64,000 bases of DNA, taken from NCBI GenBank assembly GCA_023334545.1, contig JAADVB010000069.1:1-64000 (forward strand). The letters are read 5' to 3'. The first letter of the stretch is position 1, and the number at the start of each line of letters is the position of its first letter. This document shows, piece by piece, positions 1 to 10,960 of this stretch. Made by a program: the position numbers and the translations under genes. Under the pieces are notes generated by a model, which worked only from the letters and a program-made list of their open reading frames with translations, was not told the origin of the DNA and did no database searches. Source of the stretch: Salisapilia sapeloensis (taxonomy: Eukaryota > Oomycota > Peronosporomycetes > Peronosporales > Salisapiliaceae).

Positions 1-2
1 CG

Positions 3-167
3 GTAGACGATCAAGTCGCGGACGATGTGGATGAGATCGAGAATCCGAGTGGCATCTCGATGTCTGGGGAATCCTCCGCAGTCTCTTCCGACGGCGATGA
101 AAATGCGACGCCTGCTACGACACCGACGGGAGATGCTGTTGCTGCTAGTAGTGTGAAGAGCTGGTGA
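3..167 (+). CDS. 3' end of an unidentified gene (partial)
   Basis: An open frame enters from the left edge and stops at a TGA at 165-167. The 54 visible residues are rich in Asp, Glu, Ser, Thr and Ala and end in a short Ser-Val-Lys-Ser-Trp tail. The composition looks like a disordered C-terminal tail or a linker of a cell-surface protein. There is no recognisable domain, so no function can be given. The alternative is a chance open frame. The compositional bias and the position just before an empty spacer favour a real gene end, but only moderately. Confidence 0.4.
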   Translation, partial: VDDQVADDVDEIENPSGISMSGESSAVSSDGDENATPATTPTGDAVAASSVKSW

Positions 168-903
168 TTAGTTCCGTGTTGAGCTACGATTATATGCACA
201 ATGATACCAAGACTAGCGAAGACAGTGGTCATGAGTGTTGATGGAATACGATTCGTGAGCTCGCAATGTCAGCTTCTTCAATAGAGGTCGAACGAGCTAA
301 ATAGCCACTGCCGGTCTTGCTTAATTTGGATTTGATGATTTGATTGTGGCGTCGCTAACATTATCGATGAGTGGCAACTACAGCGACGTGATCCACACAA
401 TGAGGATACATATCATTCCCAGGCTACCATAGAGGTAGCAGACTTAGTTATTGATAATTCTGGCTGCCACTAGCGCGAATACGATTATGAGCATCTACGT
501 TCGATCGGATACTACCATCTCCAATGTGTTTTCATTGCAAGATCGAGTCTGTATAATTGCATCGTTCCATTATAAGTATGTGAATAGGCAACAGTAGAGT
601 ATGTTCGCATTGAGATCGTAGCAACACGCTTTTGGTTTCTAATAGCGTTCTTTGTCGAATTGCATGGAAGTCAAATGACAATTCTGAAGCATGGTGAAGC
701 AGCGTTGAAGTTGATGGCGAAATCACAAAAGCAGATGATGTCTTTTCGCCCAATCGCCCGTGATGCATCAAGTTTTTGTCCAATCTATCGCATCTTTTTG
801 ATCGCGTTGGACCAATCGAAAACAAAGAGGTGATGGATCGGATGACCACAAAACCCGACACGCTCGAAGGGGTAGAAGGCAGTCGTCCCAGCGCTTGATT
901 AAC
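168..903. other. Intergenic spacer, no gene seen
   Basis: There is no convincing coding segment on either strand. The 148-codon minus-strand open frame at 532-978 overlaps the first exon of the next gene and has no domain-like features. The 3' part should hold the promoter of the mitochondrial carrier. I see no obvious core element. Confidence 0.6.
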
Positions 904-1933
904 ATGGAACGAAAGGACTCGAAAGAGATCGCGCAAGAGTCTGTTCAGAAGGGATTCTTCCCGTCGTTGCTGGTACATTGCTTGCGATGACCAAAATTAA
1001 CTTGTGTCATTGACCACTGTGATGCTCATAGGGAGGTGCTTCCGCTGGCACCCTCGTCGACGTCGCATTGTTCCCACTTGATACGCTGAAGACGCGTATG
1101 CAAGCAGCGGATGGCTTCTTCAAAGCTGGTGGGTTCCGTGGCATCTACCAAGGCCTCTCCGCTGCTGCTGCCGGCTCTGCTCCTGGAGGTTTGTCATCGT
1201 GTCACTTCGTGCCATGCAATGATACTCATATATGTCTACCACAGGAGCTCTATTTTTCAGTGCCTACGAGTCAGCTAAGAATGTGGTCGGTGTCGTTGCT
1301 CCAGACCACAAGCACTCACCCATAGTGCACATGGGGGCTGCTGCCTGCGGCGAGATGTCCGCTTGTTTGGCACGAACGCCGACGGAGATTGTCAAGCAGC
1401 GCCTGCAAACTGGCATGTACAGCTCTTTCCAGGAAGCTATCACGAGCATCCAAGCGCAGCAAGGTCTTCGAGGTTTCTACCGAGGGTACTGGAGCATGAT
1501 TGCACGTGAAATTCCGTTCTCCTTCATTCAGTTCCCGCTATGGGAAGGCCTCAAGGTACACCCTTGATGCATGATTGCTCATAACGAATACGTATACTGA
1601 TTATGCCGTGAATAGTACCAATGGGCTCGTCGTCAAAAGTCACCCGTGACAGCTTGGCAAGGCGCCGTGTGCGGTTCCATCGCCGGCGGCGTAGCTGCAT
1701 CAATCACGACGCCCTTGGACGTCGTCAAGACGCGACTGATGCTGAATGCCAAGGGTGGCAATGAGCCATACGCTGGCACGGTCAAGACCCTCCAGCGCGT
1801 GTATACCGAGGAAGGCGTTGCCCGATTATTCGCTGGCGTCGGACCTCGTACATTGTGGATCTCTATCGGCGGTTTCGTCTTCTTCGGCATCTACGAAAAA
1901 GCCACGAGCGTGTTTGAAGATGTACTCGGATAA
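904..1933 (+). CDS. Mitochondrial S-adenosylmethionine carrier (SLC25A26-like)
   Basis: Mitochondrial carrier family protein, likely the inner-membrane exchanger that imports S-adenosylmethionine for organellar methylations. Four exons fit: 904-972, 1032-1188, 1245-1555 and 1616-1933, giving 284 residues with all phases consistent. Three carrier repeats are visible, each opening with a signature P-x-[DE]-x-x-[KR]: PLDTLK near residue 38, PTEIVK near 115 and PLDVVK near 205. The first repeat (GGASAGTLVDVALFPLDTLK) and the PFSFIQFPLWEGLK segment resemble SAM carriers (Pet8/SAMC) more than other carrier subfamilies. The start is the ATG at 904, which gives a short N-terminus ending in a hydrophobic GFFPSLL before the first intron. 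Carrier membership is near certain; the SAM substrate is inferred by resemblance. Confidence 0.88.
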
Positions 1934-2238
1934 TTCAAGGTCATAGAAACAGATAAATGGCATGTATCAATCTATACGATCCAACTCGGTAGATTGGATA
2001 GCGGTACTTTTGAAAAAAAAACTCGACTACCTTTACCCTGTCGATATGATGAGCTAATCGCGGTTGGAAATGCGACAACAAGCTATCGTCATCGGGTAGG
2101 ACAGCTGTATCTTCTAGAGTATTCTTCATGTCCCTACATATATGCAACGATCGTCGTCGAGGACCAAGCTATCGGTCATTTTCGAATCTGCGGCCTCGCG
2201 CTCAAGACATACAAAACACCACCTTCCGACTCGATTTC
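1934..2238. other. Spacer upstream of transaldolase
   Basis: About 300 nt between the carrier stop and the transaldolase ATG. The transaldolase frame stays open upstream to about 2128, but that extension is not conserved-looking and is better read as 5' leader. No other feature seen. Confidence 0.5.
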
Positions 2239-3237
2239 ATGAGTGAAGAAACTCCAGCAAAAAAAATGAAGGAAACCACGCAACTTGACCAATTGAAGGA
2301 GATGACCCAGGTCGTCGCGGACACTGGTGACTTCTCCTCCATCGCCAAGTACAAGCCGCAGGACGCCACCACGAACCCGTCCTTGCTCTTTAAGGCTGCT
2401 CAGATGGAGCAGTACGCCAGCCTCGTGGACGACGCCGTCCAGTTCGGCAAGTCTCTTGACGCCAACATGGACGAAAAGGAGCGTCTCGGACTTGTCATCG
2501 ACCGCATGTCCGTCAACTTTGGTCTCGAGATCCTTAAGATCGTGCCTGGATACGTCTCCACTGAAGTGGATGCGCGTCTCAGCTTTGACACTGAAGCCAC
2601 GGTCAAGCGTGCCCACCGCATCATTGAGATGTACGAGAAGGCCGGCGTCTCCAAGGACCGCATTCTCATCAAGATCGCTAGCACCTGGGAAGGTATCCAG
2701 GCCTGCCGTCAACTCGAAAAGGAAGGCATTACGTGTAACATGACGTTGCTCTTCGGTTTCGCCCAGGCTGTCGGCTGTGCCGAAGCCGACGCGACGCTTA
2801 TCTCGCCCTTCGTTGGTCGTATCTTGGACTGGCACAAGGCCAAGACGGGCAAGTCGAGCTACGAATCGTCGGAAGACCCGGGTGTCCTCTCCGTTACTAA
2901 GATCTACAACTACTACAAGAAGTTCGGCTACAAGACGATCGTCATGGGTGCCAGCTTCCGTAACTCTGGTGAAATCCTCGAATTGGCCGGCTGTGACCGT
3001 CTAACGATCTCCCCTGCCTTGTTGGACGAGCTAACCAAGTCGAACGAGGAAGTTTCGCGCAAGTTGGACGCTTCGAACGCCAAGTTCGACGGCGACAAGG
3101 TGTCTCTCGATGAACCTGCGTTCCGGTTGATGATGAACGAAGACGCGATGGCAACGGAGAAGCTTGCGGAAGGTATCCGTGGCTTCAGTGCCGACATCGT
3201 GAAGCTCGAGGAGATCATCAAGGGCAAGCTCAACTAG
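2239..3237 (+). CDS. Transaldolase
   Basis: Pentose-phosphate pathway enzyme that moves a dihydroxyacetone unit from sedoheptulose-7-phosphate to glyceraldehyde-3-phosphate. The frame from the ATG at 2239 gives 332 residues without introns, the normal length for the TalB/TAL1 class. Class landmarks are clear: DATTNPSL near residue 44, the Schiff-base lysine in [12 protein letters not shown] near 140, NMTLLF near 163, [10 protein letters not shown] near 190 and the C-terminal GIRGF. The open frame runs 37 codons further upstream, but those codons do not look like transaldolase and contain no better start. No targeting peptide is evident, so a cytosolic location is likely. Codon use is strongly biased toward C/G at third positions, as expected for a highly expressed gene. 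Confidence 0.97.
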   Translation: MSEETPAKKMKETTQLDQLKEMTQVVADTGDFSSIAKYKPQDATTNPSLLFKAAQMEQYASLVDDAVQFGKSLDANMDEKERLGLVIDRMSVNFGLEILKIVPGYVSTEVDARLSFDTEATVKRAHRIIEMYEKAGVSKDRILIKIASTWEGIQACRQLEKEGITCNMTLLFGFAQAVGCAEADATLISPFVGRILDWHKAKTGKSSYESSEDPGVLSVTKIYNYYKKFGYKTIVMGASFRNSGEILELAGCDRLTISPALLDELTKSNEEVSRKLDASNAKFDGDKVSLDEPAFRLMMNEDAMATEKLAEGIRGFSADIVKLEEIIKGKLN

Positions 3238-3366
3238 ATTTCCTTCGTACATGACGAGGACATTTCAAGTGAACAAGGAGAAAATATTTTCTAAGACTCT
3301 TTTCTTTTTGTGTCTCTCTTTTTTCAACACTCGAACAACCAAATACCAGCACGACTAGCATTGACG

Positions 3367-5154
3367 ATGGAGACGGCGCGACGGAACTTTTCCATGAGCA
3401 GATGGATCAATGGGGCAGTGGCTCGGAGAGAGACTAGCTGGAAGGTGTCGAGCACACATACGCTAGAACTTCAGAGCTACTACGTAGCATCCGAGTCGGA
3501 GTCGGAGGCGGACTCGGACTTCGACGACCAACAGCTCCAAGATCTAGAGACCGAGTGGGCTCCCATTGAAGACGCATCGACCACCATTCGATCGGAGGAC
3601 TGCAATGTATGCTACATCTGCAGTGCCCCGAACCCCGACTACATGTCGACGGACGCCGTACCGCGAGCACCGCCAGTTCCCGTCTGCTCCGTCGCGTGTG
3701 AATCGGCCTACTTGGGACGCAAAGGCTATCATCCAGTGAAACCAAGTGCTTCTGGCTCGAAGAACAAGCCGAGCTGTTGTATGTGCAGTAAACCGGGTGC
3801 CAAGTACACTGCGATGGATGACGAGGGGAACAAATTAAAAGGCATATTCGTCTGTGGAGACGACTGCGAGGAAGAGTATTTAAATAAAGAAGTACGAAAG
3901 ACAAATGGGCAATCAAGAATGCAGGGCGGAAAGCTTCGTAAGCAACTGAGTGCTGTTGAAATGCACTTGATAACTGGAGGCAAGAGGAGATGGTGGACGG
4001 GAGCCTTAGCTTTCTATGAATTCGTCTATCAACGCCAGAGCATGTGGCAGTGCTACGCCATGGGCGACAACGACCCCAAAGTCGATCCGGCGCTTATCAA
4101 GTACTGGTTCGGAAACGTCTATCGTGAATTGGACCGTTCGACTGCGTATTTGCGTAAAACCTTTGTAAAGTACAAGGAGCGCTACGGCCGTTCGATGAGC
4201 TTAAAAGAAGCTCTTTGGACAGCCGTCGTCTTCCGTTTCTGCAATAAGATCGAAACTTTTGAAAAGGTGGCGATCCCATCTTCAGACAAGTTCCACTTGT
4301 TCCAGAAACGCCTGCAGCACATTGCTGAGAAACCGTCGTCAAATGACCTCTTCTCCGACGCGAGCGAAAGAGAACTCACAGTCACGTCATACCTCGAAGT
4401 CTTGCAGCGATTCCACTTTAATCTTGCGCACTACGCGGCGAAATTGGCCGAGGCCGAAGATACGTCTGAAGCATTCTCGTTGCTCCAGCAGCTCCCGTCT
4501 GCTGATGCTGCGGGTGGTACGGTGTCGAGTGGTCTCGGCTCCTTTACCTGTTGGCAAGTCGTTTGTGACCTCGTGGAGCTACACGTTTTGGATATCGAGA
4601 CGGAGAACTTTGTGTATTTAACGAAAGAAGCTCGCACGAGTCTCATTCGAATCTTTGGTCCCAAGCGTGCTTTCCCACAGGAGTTCGTGAAGCTCGCGCA
4701 CGTCTTGCAGAAACGACAGGAGCAAGGCTTTGCGCACTTGCACGTGGAGTTCCCAAAGTTACTTGGCGCTTCACTCAATCTAAAGAACATTGCTCATGCG
4801 CTCCACTTGTTCCACCACTTTTACGAGATTAAAAAAGTGGAGCGTAAGCGTCAGCAGAGTGCCAAGTTCGCTGCGAAAGATAAGAAAGGAATGGACGATA
4901 CGCGTCCAGCCTACGTCTCTCGATCTTTCATGCAAGATGATGAAGGGTGCGAAGTGTGTACGAGCGCAGAGCAAGAAGACAAGATGGTGTTATGTGACTT
5001 GTGCTACCGAGGATTCCACTTTTGGTGTGCCAACTTGTCTGGCTTGCCGCCAGCCAGTTGGATTTGTAGCACGTGCCTCAAGATGGAGACGGAGGAAAAG
5101 GAGGAAATGGAAGACGTCGACATGGAAGGGGACGACGTGATCGTGGTCGAATAA
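3367..5154 (+). CDS. PHD-finger protein with AGPT-pyrophosphorylase / 5-hmdU-kinase-helical-like core
   Basis: 595 residues from the ATG at 3367. Order of parts: an acidic Ser/Asp-rich stretch (about 40-60); two Cys-rich zinc-binding-like modules (CYIC...CSVAC about 80-110, CCMC...CGDDC about 138-170); a helical core (about 205-490); and a C-terminal PHD finger (about 527-570; CEVC, CDLC, FHFWC, CSTC). The core carries NVYRELDR near 249, then FRFCNKIETF, GSFTCWQVVCDL near 391, an acidic-linker/IFG segment and HALHLFHHFYEIK near 477. I recognise that order from the alpha-glutamyl/putrescinyl-thymine pyrophosphorylase and 5-hmdU DNA kinase helical families of phages, which make hypermodified thymines. 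The PHD finger would read histone tails, so a chromatin-linked role is likely. Activity on DNA bases is inferred only. The exact N-terminus is uncertain because another frame also looks coding there. Confidence 0.75.
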   Translation: METARRNFSMSRWINGAVARRETSWKVSSTHTLELQSYYVASESESEADSDFDDQQLQDLETEWAPIEDASTTIRSEDCNVCYICSAPNPDYMSTDAVPRAPPVPVCSVACESAYLGRKGYHPVKPSASGSKNKPSCCMCSKPGAKYTAMDDEGNKLKGIFVCGDDCEEEYLNKEVRKTNGQSRMQGGKLRKQLSAVEMHLITGGKRRWWTGALAFYEFVYQRQSMWQCYAMGDNDPKVDPALIKYWFGNVYRELDRSTAYLRKTFVKYKERYGRSMSLKEALWTAVVFRFCNKIETFEKVAIPSSDKFHLFQKRLQHIAEKPSSNDLFSDASERELTVTSYLEVLQRFHFNLAHYAAKLAEAEDTSEAFSLLQQLPSADAAGGTVSSGLGSFTCWQVVCDLVELHVLDIETENFVYLTKEARTSLIRIFGPKRAFPQEFVKLAHVLQKRQEQGFAHLHVEFPKLLGASLNLKNIAHALHLFHHFYEIKKVERKRQQSAKFAAKDKKGMDDTRPAYVSRSFMQDDEGCEVCTSAEQEDKMVLCDLCYRGFHFWCANLSGLPPASWICSTCLKMETEEKEEMEDVDMEGDDVIVVE

Positions 5155-5198
5155 ACAATTGCGTTTTGATTAATTGAAATGTATTGTTGCTTGACATG

Positions 5199-8100
5199 CT
5201 AAAGAGAGACGTTGATTTCGGCTTGGAGGAACGAATCGCCTGGTACACGAGCGAGGATGTTGCTGAAAGGATCTGCTGGTGGAGCGTACATCTCAAACGT
5301 AACAGCGGAAGTCGTAATTTTACTCAAATCCAAACGGAAGAACGTCCAGCAACCAACATCCACCTTTTCCGTCACTGGATTCTTATGGCGTAGCTCCATC
5401 ACAGCCATGCATCCTACATCACATCATTAGCTCTTTTACTAGTGAAGAATCAACGAGCATTGTTACCATCACGAAGGTGTTCAAGAGGGAATTGGAGGTG
5501 CCACGTATTGCCAAACCACCAAAAGTTACCACCAGACTGGATCAAAGAGTTTGGTGTCTCTTGTGGAGAGTCGACCGTCTTGCCCTGTACATCCATGATG
5601 TACATGCGGAAGAAGGGTGTCTGCATAAGCGGACCTGTCGCCATCGCCACTGCACCAAAGAATACAGATACATATGTGCTTGCCTGGACACGATCCACAG
5701 GGTGGGAAAGCAATGCCAATCGATCCTTGTCCGTCGCCTTAGTAGCCGTCGGATCAAGAATCTCCGCCATCTCTTCCTTATCCTCTTCATCCGCCACATC
5801 AACTGGCATCTGTCCTTTTAAATTCAACAAGGTAGAGTCTGCACCACGCTTCATCAGCGTCTCCACGAGATCGAATCGACTCAATTCCACCGCAAAATGG
5901 AGTGCCGTATCTCCATTCATATCCGCAGCATTCACATCTGCTCCGTTTTCAATGAGCCAAACACATACCTTTGCAGCCTCGAGACCTTCATCCTCATCAT
6001 TTTGCACCACAAGATGCAGACCGGTGAAACCTGCGCGGTTCTTTAAGTTTACGTACTCGTTCCGTAGTGCCATGTCGACGCAGATCATGCCTTGGAAAGG
6101 TGGCGCAGACGTCGCGATACGCACACCGCGCGCCCGACGGATCGCACTCATCCATTCATGCACTTCCCACTCGCTCGCTGCAACCATACTCAGCACGCCA
6201 TCTCGATTCTTGGCGCTCTTGAGTCTCGGCGACTGCACTTCAAAGCACAGCTCTTGATGCGACAGACGTCGAAGCGTAGCGTCACACAACTCGACCATGG
6301 CTTGAGGAATGATGTCGTCCTCACTCTTGAAGAGAGCGAGACACGCCTCGTCAGCCGTGACGTATCGCTTCACAGCCCACTTGGACCCGGCAGCGACCTT
6401 CAAATAACCTTTCTTGAAGATCTCCAACTCCATCGTCGATGGCAGGACAGACGGTATCGTTCCGAGGGAAACGCGCTTCGTTTGCGCCGGAGTCTTTGTC
6501 ACGAGACTTCGACGCGTCTTCTTCTTCGTAGCACGACTAGTTTGCTTGTCAAAGGTGGAGGTCGCAGTTGCCATGGATTCACCACGAAGACGAGACACCA
6601 TCTTCTGAGACGACGACGCTGTGCTGATACTTGAGGACGATCGGAGATTGTGCATCTCATCTGTGTTGTTACTACTGTTGCTGACGCTTCGACCTCGTGT
6701 GTACGCCGAGAACTCACTAGTGCTGTCGTCAAGCGAAGGGAGACTCATGCCACTAGCGCTTTGCGCGTGACTGTTCTCGTTCGCTACTTTCGCCAATAGA
6801 CGCAGCATGTCCAAGTGAGCGAGGCGACTAGCGTAGTGGAGAGGCGTGCTTCCGGCAGCGTCTTTGCCATACACGAGATCCTCCATGCCTGGATGCTCTT
6901 CCAGCACAAAGCGAGCGAGGTTTAAGTCGCCATTCTTGGCGGCAACGTGTGCTAGACTCATCATATCGTGCTGACGATCACGCACTCGTAAGAGTCCAGG
7001 CACTTCCTGTGTCAAGCGCAGGACGGTCGTGAGGTCGAACGAGTCAGCAGCTTCAAAGAGCTGCTTAGATTTATTCCGAAGACGTATGCGCGAGAGGAAG
7101 ACACGCATGACACCCACGACACTCGCAACAGCTCGACGTCGCTTCGCCGTCTCCTTGAGTCCCTGCCGTTTACGGAACAAGCTCTGGACGGTCAAGACGT
7201 GCTTTACGCTCTTCTTGTACCGCTTACGCTGCTGATGCATGCGGACAGTGGCTTGCATACGAAGAATACCTCGACGACTACGTGCGTAGTGCTTTCGAGC
7301 AAAGTGGTTACGAACAGTTGTCTGAAGGATCCGGACAGAACTCTGCATCTCAAGGTACTTGGCATGAGAAGATGCCATACGGACGGTAGCTTGGAGTCTC
7401 AAGACACCAGTCTTTGCTTTCTTGTACCTCGTTGCGTCTCGATGGCATCTCCATAACGACTGGAGCAGCGTCACATTTCGATCTCTCTTGGTGAATCGAC
7501 GACGGTGGATCTGCATACGCCAAAGAGATTGGACTAGGACAATATCCTTCTTTTCTTTCAAGTACCGACATCGATAGACGACCATCTTCCCAAACGCAGC
7601 GATACGTGTCGCCATCTTACGTTCCTTAAGATACTTTCTTCGAAGCAATGATCGACGGACCATGGCTTGAGAAGCAATCGTTGCTTCTCGTCCTTTCAAG
7701 TACTCTGTCCGGACCCAATTCGCTCGAATACGAGCTTGTACCAGCGTAATGTGTCGAATCGACTTGTCTTTAAGTCTTCTCGCTAGGAAACCACGTACGA
7801 TGCGACTAATTTGTATTTGCGCCTTGATCTGTTCGACAGCACGCATACGCGCCTTCTTTCCGTACTTTTGTCGGGCGTTGAAGCCTCGTCCCATGGCATG
7901 CAAGAGGATGGCAGCACTCTTCATACGGATGTATCGACGCTGGAGAAAGTGTGCCTTGTAGTGCGCCTGGATGAGACAAGCTGCGGCGCGTTGTTTGAGG
8001 AAAAGCTGACGCTGGCGACGCATGCCTTGGGCATTTGCAATGACCGACGCAGCGCGCTTCTTCTTCAAGAATGCTTTACGAGCGAGGTAGCATCGGACTT

Positions 8101-10783
8101 GCGCGTTGATCTTGGTCGCTGCTTTCGGTGCTTCTCGAAGGTACTTAACATGTCGACGAGCAACATTGCCACGAACATGCGATTGGATCACGATCGCAGC
8201 GTTTCGATAGCGAAGGTACTGCTTCCGTTGCAGATACATGCGTACAAGAGCTTGGAGCCGGATGATTTGCTTCTTCATGGCGACAAACTTAGCTCGAGCA
8301 AAGTGCATGCGGACACAAGCTTGGATACGTATCGCCTGACGACGCATCATTAAAAACTTCTTCCGCTGCTGTCGCCCTCGTACACACTTTTGAATCTGCG
8401 TCGCAGCTTTTCCAGTGATCTTCCGTACTTCATTATCCAATCCGCGCAACGTACTGTCGCGTAAAAAGACTTTACGATGTCCGAGCTGCCAACTATCTCG
8501 ACTCAAGTGCGTCTCTAAGATGACTTGACAAAAGTCTTTATCCTCCATCTGCGATCGTTTATCTGCACTGATCTTGGCGTTCCGAGTGAGGATCTCGTAC
8601 TTTTCATGGAACTCCTCAAACGTCCGACGGACAGGATAACCTGATCTACGAATGCGCACGGTTTCCATGACACCGAGGTAGATCAATTGATTCAAAATTA
8701 ACTCGGCGTTCCAGCCTTGCGGAAAACGCAGGTTGTTCGGTTTGACGCATCGGACAAACCACGGAGAAGTTGCTCGTAGCTCTTGCATCAAGTTCTGCAT
8801 TTGGTCTCGGAATTTACGACCGACAGTGCTCGTACCAGTCATCTTATTACCTCCAGCTTTACGAATCGGCTGTCTTGGATTACTCTTTGCTTCTCCTCCA
8901 GGTGCCGAGTACAGTTTCTTCAGGAACGTGCATTGGGTGCTGTCCATCAAGGACACTAGGTCATTATGTAGCGAATCGTCGTTTTTCTCCAAGAAACCTG
9001 TCACCGCATACGTGACTTCACCGGCGTAATGCAAAATAGTAAACTGGTCGTTGGCGAAGCGAGGTTTCACGTAGTACGCCTGTGGTGTCCCTGGCTCTGC
9101 TTTGCCAGGAGGAGCATGCGTCTGATGAAGCTTCTTAATAAAGTTCTCGTCACTTGCTCGACGGCCAAGCATCGCTTGTTCATCCAAGAGTGGGAGGATA
9201 CCCAGTGGTTTCTTATCAATCAACTCCAAACAAGGTCCATTGTCTTGAAACTGAAGACGAGAAAAGTCGATGCCTTCTTCCACATAAATCTCCTGTTCAT
9301 GCACAAAAACGTGCTGGTTGAATTGCTGCTGAAGCATTTCGTTCGTGTAGTTGATACAAAGCTGCTCGAAAGAGTTCGTTTGGAGAGACTCAAAGCCAAA
9401 GATGTCCAAGATACCGATAAACTTGTCAGCAGCTCCAGTGGAGGAAGATGACCCGACATTTTTCGTACTCTTGTTGATCTGACTAACGAGCCAGTCGAAG
9501 AGCTTGCTGAAGATGTCTTTCGCAAGACCATTACGGGACTTCATGGACTCTTCTGCCGACAATGCGATTTCGGCAACAGAGCCTCTCGCACCAGCAGACA
9601 TCGTACGCTTCGTCAGTGCGAACTCCAGCTCCGACTGTGTCACTTGAAGCAACGACGCGAGGTTGGTCACGTCTTCCGGTTGAGTTAATTGAGACTCGAG
9701 CTTGTCATTCTCTGCGAACTCGAGGTTGCCTAGATGGAGGACACAAGCAACGAGCGTGAAGATGGTTTTACGAAGTTCATCTGAAATGCCAATGGTCGTC
9801 ATGGCCGTCACGAGTTCCTTGAAATCTTTCTTGTCATTAATCTCCGGTACTTGGATGCAGTCTCCTTGGTTCAAATAGTAATAGTCCTTGGCTTTCGCCA
9901 GCTTCAATTCAGCCTTCTCTTCCTTACTCAAACCAGAACAGAGTTGATAGAAGACGTGGTAGTTGCGTTCGTTTTCACCACATCCTACGATACGACTCTT
10001 TTCCAGCAAGAAATGACTTGTCGTGGCACCTGAGATGGTTCCTTCCCGGTCGTAGTAGATTTTAATAAATTTACCAAATCGACTACTATTGTCATTTCGA
10101 ATCGTCTTGGCATTTCCGAAAGATTCGAGCACCGGATTACTCTGCAAGACGCATTGCTCGACGGAAGATCCGCTCGGAGAGTCTTCGTCACTGTCGTCAC
10201 TCGCATCTTCCTCCGGTTCCGCTGGAGTTTCATTCTCCGGGGATTTCTTCCATATCTCACTGATATTCGCCAAGTAGCGCATAATGTATTTGGAAGCTTC
10301 CGTCTTTCCGGCACCAGATTCGCCGGACACGAGTACAGACTGACACTTGCCATCCTTTTGCATCGCAGTATAAGCACCATGTGCAGTGGAATAGACGTGT
10401 GGCTTATTCTCTTCTAACTTGCCAAAGTTATCCAGCTCAGGAAAGTTATACAGCATCGGAATGTTCTTGTACGGATTAATGGAAATCAAGATGTCTCCCG
10501 TGTACGTGTAGATCTTGTCTTCCAAGTACCTACGACGAAGCAAATCGAGTAAAGGGGCTTGGTGCAAGTTGTCCATTTCCGAGATATTGTCCAAGTCCAT
10601 CTCGTGCGTTGGATCGAAAGGGTGCACTTCTTCCACCGTAAACTGCTGCTCCCCGTCCGACTCGGGCGTCACGACATGAAGCTTCTCACCGTCATCTTCG
10701 ACGACAGTTCCCAATTGCCATACGTGCTTCGTATCAGGACACCAGACCTTCTCGCCTTCTCGTCGAGGTACGCGAGTAGCCAT
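5199..10783 (-). CDS. Giant unconventional myosin with IQ array, ankyrin repeats and PH domain
   Basis: Two exons (10783-5467 and 5413-5199 on the minus strand) encode about 1843 residues. Order: SH3-like N-terminus; motor domain about 60-790 with the P-loop GESGAGKT near 156 and the relay region LDIFGFE near 460; an array of roughly 20 IQ-type motifs about 794-1240, spaced about 23 residues, many degenerate; ankyrin repeats about 1250-1335; a Ser/Thr-rich basic linker; a PH domain about 1454-1557 (GYLKV...W); a second ankyrin block about 1575-1665; and a C-terminal domain to the end, perhaps C2-like. The 53-nt intron joins ...LEHLRDG to CMAVMELRH in frame. Such a long lever arm with light-chain sites implies an actin motor carrying cargo, with PH and ankyrin parts for membrane and protein contact. 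It matches no animal or fungal class that I know; oomycetes have expanded private myosins. Confidence 0.93.
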
Positions 10784-10960
10784 GCTTCACGAAGGAGATA
10801 CAGGAATGAGGATGGAGGCTGTCCGAGAGGCTCGAATGATACGAAGCTAGGTGTGCGATGGGTTCACTCTTGTACCCAATCACACGAGTGAAAGACAATT
10901 TTGACAGTATCCGATTGGTAGAAATTGTACTGGACAACAAAAATCGGACACGAATTAACA
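10784..10960. promoter_or_regulatory. Bidirectional spacer between myosin and TTL-like genes
   Basis: The 177 nt between two divergent start codons must hold both promoters. I see no canonical TATA box. The limits are set only by the two ATGs. Confidence 0.4.

Noticed and set aside
532-978. 148-codon minus-strand open frame
   Set aside because: It overlaps exon 1 of the SAM carrier, lacks domain character and shows no signal peptide or helix pattern.
5442-6257. 271-codon plus-strand open frame
   Set aside because: It is antisense to the myosin C-terminus; its composition (Ser/Arg/Thr-rich) is that of a shadow frame.
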